From assembly GCA_026122225.1 (NCBI GenBank), contig JANEZZ010002762.1:558001-622000 (forward strand): DNA of 64,000 nt, given 5' to 3'. The position numbers and the translations under genes are program-made. Origin of the DNA: Heloderma charlesbogerti (lineage: Eukaryota > Chordata > Lepidosauria > Squamata > Helodermatidae). The notes under the pieces were generated by a model, which searched no databases, had not been told where the DNA came from, and worked only from the letters and a program-made list of their open reading frames with translations. This document shows positions 27,501-39,500 of the stretch, piece after piece (position 1 is the stretch's first letter; each line of letters opens with the position of its first letter).

Positions 27501-30500
27501 GCACCTCTCTCCAGAAACAAAGTGTCCCATGGGTGTCAACCGCAGTCGCACCTCCGAGGGAGGCGACGAAAAGAAAAAGATCATCGCTTTGGTGGCAGAC
27601 AACTTCCTCCGCCTCTCCCTGGCCTGAGCCTGAAAAGGACGGGTGGCTCTCCAAACACAGGTGGTTCCCCGAGTGCCGACACCATAATTTGAGCCCGCAC
27701 CTGCAATTTAGGGCAGCCGGAGCTGCTACAACAAGGTACACACCCTCAGGGCTCCTCCCCCCACCCTCGCACACAATGGTTTTAAATCATCCGCAAGAAA
27801 GCTAGTGCTGCATCACCGCTATGAGCATGCAAAACAAAGGTGGGGCCATGAACGTGGGGAACTGAAGCTTCCAAACAGAGAGCTGGGATTCGGCCGGATG
27901 GATGTGCTGGAGCGGTAGCGAAATACCTGCGAACTGCCGGCCACTTGAACACCGCCCACCAGTTATGAGGAGTCAGAGGGTCTTCCGTGGCTTTCAATAA
28001 GAAAATGAAAACGGAGGCAAAGCAAAAACTAAGATGCTTTCAGAAATAAAACCCAAAGCTTTTTTTTTTTTTTTTTCCAATCCACAACCAGACACCCCGA
28101 ATTTTGAGCCTGTACTGGAGGTCTGCAAGGGAGGAGGAAGGGGGCGGCTTTCCACTTTGGGGCAGGCTCTGGAGAAATCCAGAAACAGCGCTGTGGTCGA
28201 GAATAACTCCCTGCCTTATCAATTAGGGGTTGCCAACTTTTGTGGGTGGGTGGGCACTTTTGGAATTTGGAGAGAGTGGCTGGGTGCTCCCGCAAAATGG
28301 CTGCCCTGGCGGTGGGGCTCGCCCATTCATAAAACAGTAGCCATGGCAGGCAAGGCCGGTCACAACACACTCTTTTCCCAGAAGGCAAACTGGTGCGATT
28401 AAAAGAGAATTAACTTCCCAAGAACTTAAGACGAGAGAGGCCTGAGCTCCAGAACACGAAACAACTCTTGGAAACCAAAGAAAAAGGGCAGAGAGGGCAG
28501 CCCTTCGCTCTGCAACGTGCCACCCTCCCAGTTAAAAAAAAGAAAGGGAGTATAGTTTAATACAAATCTTAGGAATAGAATATAAAATCAGGAGTGGCAG
28601 GGAGCCTGGCAGGCATCAAGAGAGGGACCACACTGGAGACTCCAGGATCAGCTATGTCCTGGGAACAGGTGAGTCTGAATACCAGGTGCTTTTGCTCAAT
28701 AGAGGGAAATAGGAGACTTGGCTGAAGGGGGAAAAGCAGAAACGAGCACACAGCATATGAACATGAGAAGAGCCCTGCTGGATCAGGCCAAGGGTCCAAC
28801 TAGTCCAGCATTCCGTTCCCACAGTGGCCAACCAGCTGCCCACGGGAAACCTGCAAGCAGGACAGGAGTGCAACAGCATAACTCTCCCGCCCATGTTCCC
28901 CAGCAACTGGTGTGCATAGGCAGACTGCCTCTGCTACTGGAGGGAGCACACAGCCATCAGGACTAGTAGCCACCCATAGCCTTCTCCTCCAGGAATTTGT
29001 CCAACCCCCTTTTAAAGCCCTCCAAACTGGCTGGATGCCGTCTTCCCGTTCTCCAAAATGATCATGGTTTTGCTGGCTTCAAGGGAAGGAGAGCTGCCTG
29101 CGACACAGTGCTGGTCCATCTAGCCCAGCCTTGACTGCTCTGACTGGCAGCAGCTTCCCAGCATCTCAGGAAGACCCTTGGCCCCCCTCACCGGCCACCC
29201 GATTCTTTTAAGCGGAGACCCTGGGGAGGGAGCTAAAGGCCTGCTGCCCAAGAAGCCTGGCACGCTGTCACAGACCTGCATCATGCCAGCCAGCACACAA
29301 GAGGCGCAAAGGACAACAGCCGACCTCTACGGCTGGTCGCTGGGGACGCCACCGGCCGTCTTCGAGTGGAGAAAACACCCGTGGCGCCTCCTGCACAACA
29401 GCCTCGAACCCAGAGAGACCTGCAACAAATCCGCTGCAATGCAATGGCCCCGGGGCATCGTCTGCAGGTACAGGAGGCAGCCACCATGCTGAAGTGAAGC
29501 AGGGCGGGATCTGGACAGTGCTTGGAGGGAGGCACCCTGGGAACCCCATGTAGCCACCCTGAGTTCCACGATGGAAGGAAGGTGGGATATAAATATAATA
29601 AATAAAATAAAATGCAGCCTCCCCTAAGCTGGTGCCCTTGAGATGTTTTGGACTGCAACTGCCAGTATTCCTGACCACTGGCCATGCTTCCTGGGGCTGA
29701 TGGGAGTTGAAGTCCAAAACATCTGGAGGGCATCAGGTTGGGGAAGGCTGCTCTATATCATCCATGTTAGCAACGCAAGAGAGAGACTGTAGTGTAGTGG
29801 CCAAGGAATAAACTGCAGGCGCCCCAGTTCTGAGTTCAAGCCCTTCCTTTGCTGAAAATGCACCAGATTTCTTCTTGCCGCAAGCCAAAGCTGCACCCCT
29901 CTGCTGCAATATGTGGGATTATGCTGACGTGCCCTACTGCGCAGGGCCGTTATTAGGAGTATCATGGTAACTCCCAAAACGCACTGTCTATGTGCCAACT
30001 CTTCTAGTTCAGCTCTCCTTAACCGGGCACCCTCCACGTGTGTTGGACGGCAACTCCCATAATCCCACAGCCACTACTGCGCCCTCTGGATTTGTTGGAG
30101 TTCAACTCCCATAATCTCAAAGCCAGCTGTGCTGGCGGTGGGATTATGGGAGCTGCACTCCAACCCATCTGGGAGGCACAAAGTTTAGGGAAGGCTGTTA
30201 TAGTCTAATAAACTACGAATAGTACAAGCAGCAGTAGTACTTGTATCAGTAGCACTTCCAGGAGTAGTCGTAGTACCCCAGAGATTTGTTTGAGAGAGTT
30301 ACTGCCAAAATGTTTACGCCCCTCGAGCTCAGGTATCCAGTTTTTAAATAACGACGTAGATTACGCCAGATGCCCAGCTCTATCCAGCTGCGCCAAACGT
30401 ATGTCCACACAGCCCTCGCCACAATCCTGATTTTTTTTTGATAGAATAATTATTTTTTAAGACAAAAAACACAACAACATAAACACACAATACACATGCA

Positions 30501-33500
30501 CTAAAATATCTCTTAAGATAGCAAGATATCTACCCTTGGCTCCCTGTACACAACAAATGCTTATTATTATTCTCTACTTCTTATCTTAGTTGTATATCAC
30601 ACAGTGGGTTCACAGACATTATCTCATTCCTCTCCTAATTTTTAACAACAAGGCCACAACCCTGATTCAGGTGCTGCCAGCGAGCCCTGGGGGGACGGGA
30701 GGTCCTCCCCCCACCCCCAACACAGCAACCCACCAGCAGCGCTGCCGCCGTATAGACCGGCCCTTACCTTTCCCTTCCGCCGGAGTCCAGTGCACCAAAA
30801 AGGATACATTTTCACCGCTCCCGATTTGGTTCCGATTGCCATAATGCGCAGCTTGGGGTCGAAGGCCAGGGAGCTGGGCTGGTTGGGGAAGCCGTGCTCC
30901 ACCGTCTGGAAGAAAAGGATAGAAGCGGCCGCGCTGAGTTACAGGGAGGCTCTCGCAGCAAACGTTCCAGCACGGAGCAGTGAGGATCTCACAGCAAACA
31001 TTCTGGCACGGAGGCACGACCGGCAAGCCAATGAGGCTCAGAAGCCCAAGGGAGCCAGGGAAGTGCAGCGGCTGGTGAGTTGGGCTGGGAGTCGGGAGAT
31101 CCGGGTTCTAGCTGTGGGAGTTCCCTGGGTGACTTTGGGCCAGGCACAGACTCTCAGCCCATCCTGCCTCACAGGGTTGTTGTTGTGAGGATAAAATGGA
31201 GAGGAGGACGAGAACTACGTACGCCGCCTCGGGCTCCTTAAGGAGGAAACAAGGTGGGATATAAAATCTAATAAATAAAATAAATAAACATGTTTAAGGC
31301 ACAGGTGCAGAACCTCAGGCCCAGGGGCCATATCGGGGGGCTGGGGAGGCCATGCCCCTTTGTCCAGAAGCACTGATGGTTTGGCACTTGCCTGGCTTTT
31401 GCACTGTTTTTCCCCATTCTGAAAGGTTGAAATGCTTCTCCTAGAGCTTAGTTACTGGCAGGAAGGGCTTTCAGCCAAAATATGCGGTATTTTTAGCCCT
31501 GCAACTTTTGCCTGTGATCCCACCCACCCTGGCATGCGGCCCCCAAGAGCTTCTCCCAAATGGAATGCAGCCCCCTCAGGCTGAAAAGGGTTCAACACCC
31601 CTGCGATATAGCCACAGGGAGCAACCAACGAGCTGCACAGAACATTCCAGCACCACCCCCTGCTTAGCCTCTGGGTTTTATGTGGAAGAATTGGCAAGGC
31701 ATAAATCACCGAGTCCATAAGGACTAGAGGCATCCATTACCCACCACCCACCCAAATGGGCCAGTTTGTGGACGCGGAACGTCACCATCAAGCTCTGGAG
31801 TCCACATGTGAACGCTGCAAACCAAGAATTTACTTATATAAGGGGAGGGACCAATCGCTCCATGGCAGAGCCCCTGCTTTGCATGCGGAAGGTCCCAGGT
31901 TCCATCCCTGGCATCTCCAGGTAGCCCTGTGATTGACTTCCCCCTTATTTTCCTTTCTCCTCCCTTGCTAACAGATACTGTCTTCTTCTTTAGATTGCAA
32001 GTCAGTAGATAAAGCCTGTGCCCTTTCTCACTTCCCCCCACCCCCAGCAATTTTGGGCACGTTACCATCATCATTTAAGAATTATTTTTGCAAGATGGTC
32101 TTGCGGGCGTTCACAGAAGCAGCGCTGACTATCTGATCGTGCTCTCCGAACATCCCGGGGCCGCTCGGTGGTCCTCCACCGCTGGCCAACAGCTGCGTTC
32201 GGAGAGCCAAGGCAGCCCACGCAAGGCAGGTGGAAGGCTCCTTTAACTTTGCTCCAGCCCAAGCCAGACTCTGGAGAGCTCATGTTTTAGGACAGCCGGA
32301 AATGAGGAATAGATTAATAAAGACTTGGCCGGGAGTTCAGCGCAAAGCAGTCACGCCCTCCTCGTCTCCCCCGAGAACCCTTTCAGCCAAGACTGCATCT
32401 TTTTCCAGCCTGGACCGGACAGACAAGTGAAGCTTTTCAGCCAATTCCAGCTTTGCTTTCTCTCGGGCATCGGGGTCAATGCGAGCGAACAAAGAAAGGC
32501 AGGCAGGCAAAGGATCCATTAAAAAATGCGGCAGGGCAGAACGTTTCCAACTTCCCTTCCTTTATCAGCCCCCACAACAGACCACACAGGAAAACCGGGT
32601 GGATGCCCTGGTATGGGGCAAGAAAGACACACACAGACCCATGCACAAGCAGAGGCAGAAAGAGGGACGCCACATGGCTAGTAAAAGAGTTGGCGTAGTT
32701 GTAGTCCAGAATAGAATCAGGAGATGAACAGGGTGGGATTCTCCCCAACAGACAACCAAGGAGTACACTGAATACCTGCCAGCTCACAAGAGGAAGACAA
32801 CCGTTTTCCCTGCACAAGGGAGCTGGAACAAAAAGGCCCACCACGGCCACCGTGCCAAACTCTTCACCCAAGTGGAGCCCCAGAATATGCGTAGCCCAGT
32901 ACTCTGTCATCTCAAGAGCAGGAGTGTTGCTAGGCACTTACTGGTGTTGGGGGACTTCAACGTACATTCAGAGGCCATCCTCACAGTAGCACCTCGGGAC
33001 TTCATGGAGACCATGGCCTCCTGGGAGCTGCACCATATTCTAACTGGGCCCACCCATGTAGCCCGTCATGCACTAGACCTTGTGTTTGTTTCTGGAGAAG
33101 CAGGGAGTGATCTGGAAGTCGGGGGTATATCCACCACCCCCTTGTCATGGTCAGATCACTATCTGGTGATATTGGACTTCTCGGTTCCACAACCCCTCCG
33201 CAGGGGTGGAGGACCCATTAAAATGGTCCGCCCCAGGCGACTTATGGATCCAAATGGATTCCTGAACGCGCTTGGGGATTCTCTGGGGCATGCCAACGGC
33301 CACTCGGTCGAGACCCTGGTGGGTGGCTGGAATGCCGCAATCACTGGGGCATTAGATCGGGTGGCTCCGAAACGCCCTCTCCCCCTGAACAGGGCTCGGA
33401 CTGCACCATGGTTCAATCCGCGGTTACGAGCTCTGAAACAGGAGGTGAGACGGTTAGAGCGCCGGTGGCGGAAGTCTCGCTCCAAAGACGATCAGACACG

Positions 33501-36500
33501 GGCTAGAGCTGTATCTTCAGCCTATCGCGTGGCGGTGAAGGCAGCAAAAAAGGAATATTATGCTGCCTCCATCGCGTCTGCAGAGTGCTGTCCCAGGAGG
33601 CTGTTCCAAGAGGTCCAGAGCCTGGTCGGTCCTGTGGCTCCGGAACCACTGGAGCATTCTAAGGCCTCCTGTGAGGCTTTGGCAAGGCACTTTGCAGATA
33701 AAATTGATCAGATTAGGTGTGTTACTCTGCACACCGTGGATACAGTTAGTGAGCAACTAACTGTGGCCTGTGGCAAACCGGTTTTGTGGGATCGGTTCCA
33801 GCTTCTTCCTCCTGATGAAGTGGACAAGGTGCTTTCATCTGTAAGGCCGACCACCTGTTTACTTGATCCTTGCCCATCTTGGCTCATTATGAGCTGCAGA
33901 GAGAGACTGGGTGAGGGGATCAAGGCGGTGGTGAACGCCTCCCTTGAGGAGGGAGTGATGCCATCAGCCCTCAAGGAGGCAGTGATAAGACCGCTCTTAA
34001 AGAAGCCCTCCTTGGATCCTCAAGTTCTGAACAACTTTTGCCCAGTCTCAAATCTGCCATTTTGGGGCAAGGTGATTGAGCGGATGGTGGCGGTGCAGTT
34101 GAAGGCACACTTGGAAGAAACTGATTATCTAGACCCATTTCAGTTGGGCTTCAGGCCTGGGCATGGGACAGAAACGGCCTTGGTCGCCTTGGTGGATGAT
34201 ACGAGGAGGGCTCTGGATAGGGGTGAATGCTCCTTCCTTGTTCTCCTCGACCTCTCAGCGGCTTTTGATACCGTTGACCACGGTATCCTCCTGGACCGCC
34301 TGGAGGGGTTGGGCATTGGGGACACCGTATTGCGGTGGTTCCGGTCCTTCCTCTCCGGCAGGTACCAGAGGGTAGCACTGGGAGAGGAGATTTCGGACCC
34401 GTGGCCACTTACTTGTGGGGTGCCACAGGGTTCCATCCTCTCCCCGATGCTATTTAACATCTATGTGAAGACGCTGGGGGCTATCATCAGGAGGTTTGGG
34501 GTGCAGTGTCATCAATATGCGGATGACACGCAGCTCTACCTCTCATTCAAATCTTCACCAAGGTTGGCCGTAGAATCCCTGTCCAAATGTCTGGAGACGG
34601 TGAGTGGCTGGATGGGGAGGAATAGGCTGAAGCTGAACCCTGACAAGACCGAGGTACTTTTGGTGGGAGACAAAAGGAGGCTGGGGGATGTTGACCTGGT
34701 GTTGAATGGGGTACGGCTACCCTTGAAAGACCAGGTCCGCAGCCTGGGGGTCATTTTGGACTCCCAGCTGTCCATGGAGGCTCAGGTGTCAGCTGTGAGC
34801 CGGACAGCGCTGTATCAACTCCATCTGATAAGGCGGCTGCGCCCCTTCCTTCCCGACCATCTGCTCCCATCGGTAGTACATGCCCTGGTCTCCTCTCGTT
34901 TAGACTACTGTAATGCACTCTACGTGGGGTTACCCTTGAAGACGGTTCGGAAGCTGTAGCTGGTACAGAACGCGGCGGCTCGCCTGATTAAAGGCAGCCG
35001 CCGGCGAGATCACATCACTCCAGTGCTGAAGGAGTTGCACTGGTTACCAGTTGTTTTCCGGGCCAAATTCACGGTGTTGGTTTTGACCTTTAAAACCCTA
35101 TATGGTTCCGGCCCAGCCTATCTTAAGGAGCGCCTCCAGCAGCACCAGACAGGCCGCTTAACAAGATCAGCCTCGGATGGCCTTCTCTCTGTCCCATCAG
35201 CCAGCACACCTAGACTGGTGGGGACGAGGGAGAGGGCCTTTTCTGTGGTGGCCCCCACTCTGTGGAACTCCCTCCCTAGGGAACTCCGTCATGCCCCCTC
35301 TTTAATGAGCTTCCGTCGTGCATTAAAAACGTGGTTGTTCAGGCAGGCATTTGGGGTGGGTTAGGGTATTTTAGAAAATGTTTTTATTGTAGAATTTTAT
35401 TGTTTTAAATTGTTTTATGGTGTGTTGTACATCGCCCAGAGTGGCTGGGTGACCCGCCAGATGGGCAATTAATAAATTTAATAATAAATAAATAAATAAA
35501 TAAATAGGCATGCAAACAATTCAGGGCAGAGGCCTGTAAGACACAAATCTGCTTATGCTAATTTATATCTACTGTGGCTCAGATCATGAGCTGCTTCTTG
35601 CAAAATTTCGGCTTAAATTGAAGAACGTCGGGAAAACCACTAAACCGTTCAGGTTTGACCTAAATCATATCCCTGATGAATATACAGTGGAGGTGAGGAA
35701 TAGATTTCAGGGATTAGACCTGATAGACAGAGTGCCTGAGGAACTATGGACGGAGGTCCGTAACATTGTTCAGGAGGCAGCAACGAAATCCGTCCCCAAG
35801 AAAAAGAAATGCAAGAAAGCCAAGTGGCTGTCTAATGAGGCTTTACAAGTAGCTCACGAAAGAAGGGAAGCGAAAAGCAAGGGAGAAAGGGGAAGATATA
35901 CCCAACTGAATGCAGAGTTCCAGAGAATAGCAAGGAGAGACAAGAAGGCCTTCTTAAATGAACAATGCAAAGAAATCGAGGAAAACAACAGAATGGGAAA
36001 GACTAGAGATCTCTTCAAGAAAATTGGAGATCTCAAGGGAACGTTTTGTGCAAAGACGGGCATGATAAAGGACAAAGACGGCAGGGACCTAACAGAAGCA
36101 GATGAGATTAAGAAGAGGTGGCAAGAATACACAGAAGAACTATACAGGAAAGATCTGAATGTCCCTGATAGCCATGATTGTGCGGTCACTGAACTTGAGC
36201 CGGACATCCTCGAGAGTGAAGTCAAGTGGGCCTTAGGAAGCATTAGTAACAACAAAGCTAGTGGAGATGACAGTATTCCAGCCGAGCTATTTAAAATCCT
36301 AAAAGATGATGCTGTTAAAGTGCTGCATTCAATATGCCAACAAATCTGGAACACTCAACAGTGGCCACAAGACTGGAAAAGGTCAGTTTACATTCCAATT
36401 CCAAAGAAGGGCAACGCGAAAGAGTGTTCAAACTACCGCACCATTGCGCTCATTTCACATGCCAGCAAGGTGATGCTCAAAATCCTACAAGCTAGGCTTC

Positions 36501-39500
36501 AGCAGTATGCGAACCGAGAACTACCGGAAGTACAAGCTGGGTTTCGAAGAGGCAGAGGAACTAGAGATCAAATCGCCAACATTCGCTGCATCATGGAGAA
36601 AGCAAGAGAATTCCAGAAAAACGTCTATTTCTGCTTCATTGACTACGCTAAAGCCTTTGATTGTGTGGATCACAACAAACTGTGGCAAATTCTGAAAGTG
36701 ATGGGAGTACCAGACCACCTTACCTGTCTCCTGAGAAACCTGTACGAGGGTCAAGAAGCAACAGTAAGAACCAGACATGGAACAACCGATTGGTTCAAAA
36801 TTGGGAAAGGAGTACGACAAGGTTGCATATTGTCACCCTGCTTATTTAACTTATATGCAGAGTACATCATGAGAAATGCCGGGTTGGATGAATCAGAGGT
36901 CGGAATTAAGATTGCCGGGAGAATTATCAACAACCTCCGATATGCAGACGATACCACCCTAATGGCAGAAAGCGAAGAGGATCTCAAGAGCCTCTTGTTG
37001 AGGGTGAAAGAGGAGAGTGCAAAAGCTGGTTTGAAACTCAACATTAAAAAAACTAAGATCATGTCATCTGGCCCCATCACTTCCTGGCATATAGGAGGGG
37101 AAGAAATGGAAGCAGTGACAGATTTTACTTTCTTGGGCTCCAAGATCACCGCAGACGGTGACTGTAGCCATGAAATTAAAAGACGCTTGCTCCTTGGGAG
37201 GAAAGCTATGGCAAACCTAGACAGCATAGTAAGAAGCAGAGACATCACCTTGCCGACAAAGGTCCGTCTAATCAAAGCTATGGTTTTCCCAGTAGTAATG
37301 TATGGCTGTGAGAGCTGGACTATAAGGAAGGCTGAGCGCCGAAGAATTGATGCTTTCGAACTGTGGTGCTGGAGAAGACTCTTACGAGTCCCCTGGACTG
37401 CAAGGAGGTCAAATCAGTCCATCCTAAAGGAAATCAACCCTGAGTGCTCATTGGAAGGACAGATAATGAAGCTGAAGCTCCAATATTTTGGCCACCTAAT
37501 GCGAAGAGAAAACTCCCTGGAAAAGACCCTGATGCTGGGAAAGACTGAAGGCAAAAGGAGAAGGGGACGGCAGAGGATGAGATGGCTAGATAGCATCACG
37601 GATGCAATGAATATGAAGTTGAGCACACTCCGGGAGAGAGCGCAGGACAGGAAGGCCTGGCGTGCTATGGTCCATGGGGTCACGAAGAGTCGGACACGAC
37701 TGAACGACTGAACAACAACAACATGCACATTTCAGAAATAATTACGGGGATGTATTTAATTTTCACAGGAGGCAAAAGCAGCCCATTAATTTCTCATCCA
37801 AATCATCTCAAATCAAACAAATCCTTCGGTTAATTTGTTAGGCAATTAAAGCATTTAGGGTCCAGGCCCACAGGACAACAAATCTTTGTAAAGTCTGCGC
37901 GTGCTAATTTATATCGACGTACGCACATCTGTGCAGCCTCCCCCCTCCCCATTCTAGAAGGCCGAAATGCCTCTCCTAAGGCGCAGTTACTGGCAGGAAG
38001 AGCTTGAACCTAAACAGGCCAACATGTTCGGGATTCTGGCCACGCACCCTTTTCCTTTGGCCCCGCCCACCCCGGAACGCAGCCCTCAGAGAGCATCTCG
38101 GGAAATTTAATCCGGCCCTCAAGCTAAAAGAGGTTTAAACAGCCCTGCTTTAGATGCTGTCTTAACAAAGTGCCTGGCAAATGGGCTGGAAATGCCAACT
38201 GAGCAAGTCCTGGCTGTATCTTATCATCACATCAGGGCTGATCCTGCAACTGCACCACAAGAGAATCACGGTGCGGGGGTGAACGCTAAAGCAATGCCAG
38301 ATGCATATTCTTTCTTTCTTTCTTTCTTGTTTTTCTCCAGACATGCTTTAAATGCCTGACAGGCTAGCCAGAAACATCTGGAGGAAGGGAGGATTGGGGC
38401 CAGTGTGGAGCCACTTCCTTACTTACCTATGACAGGTAAGGGTGACCTAGACAAAAGTGTGCTCTGTTTGGGGCTCGCTCACTTGCACGCTCTCTCTCTC
38501 TCTCTCTCTTTCTCTCACACACACACACACCACTTATCTTCTGTGATTTTTCTATTTGTAAATGACTGAATTTCCTTCATTCTACTTCTTTTATTTTTAT
38601 TATAACATTACAACAAAAGAGGAGGAGGATTTTATTTATATTTTTTCTTTCTTTCTCTTCTGTTTAAATTTTATTGTGAAATTACATCGGTGAATTTGAG
38701 ATCTGGATGGCTCACACGAAGTCTTGTGAACCTCGGCAGAACGTTCCAGCGGCAGAGATCCCCAAGTTCCAGCTGTTCAGATAAACTGCCCCTGCCGCTT
38801 GCTGGTCTACCGCTAGACAGCTGCTGTCTAAGCAGCAGCTAGCCAAAGTCACACGCACACCCCAGCCTTCTCCTCCTCCAGGACCACCGGCACTCCTCTC
38901 AGTGCCCAAGAGAGCTTCACCACACAATACTGAAGGTACAGAGGGAACGAGAGAAGCTGCAGCACGAAGCAGACATCCTCTCAGCAAGGGGGAGGCAACC
39001 TGGTGCCCACCAGAGATTTGGGATTGCAACTCCCATAATCCCTGACCACTGGTTATGTTGGATGGGGTTTATGGGAGGTGTAGTTGCCTGCCCCTGCAGG
39101 ACTAAGCCATTCCTCAAGAGAGAGGGACCTCAACCCATTAGGCAAGTGGGAGAGTCAATACTAGATACAGGGAGGCCTCATTCCTCACTGTTTGAGACAC
39201 AAAAGAAAGAACTGCTTCTCTCCAAAGCCCTCCGTGAATGCCAAAGGACTCGGGGCGTGGGCAATAGCCACAATTCATGGCTGTCAAGAACGTCAAGCCA
39301 ATATTTGTGCCCCTCTCCCATGTCAAGTATGCCACTCGGCCTGGCACACTGCCCACACGAAGCCTCCAAGCAAGCAGATATCTGGATTTTCAATCTACCA
39401 GACCTGTGGTTGGGGCGGGTGGGTGGAAGGAGAAGAGTGGAGAGGACAGGCATGCAAAATAGAAAATACTGCATAAATTGATTAATTCTCAATAGGCTAC

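Noticed and set aside
6170..30807. Missing exon between exons 2 and 4, or a true loss of that exon
   Set aside because: Exon 3 was found at 6088-6169 and restores phase and the conserved IYGAPGVEF junction, so nothing is lost.
32925..37725. Host reverse-transcriptase genes or a functional autonomous LINE
   Set aside because: Both frames lack ORF1 and most of the endonuclease domain, and the L2-like frame has a nonsense codon; they are 5' truncated insertions.
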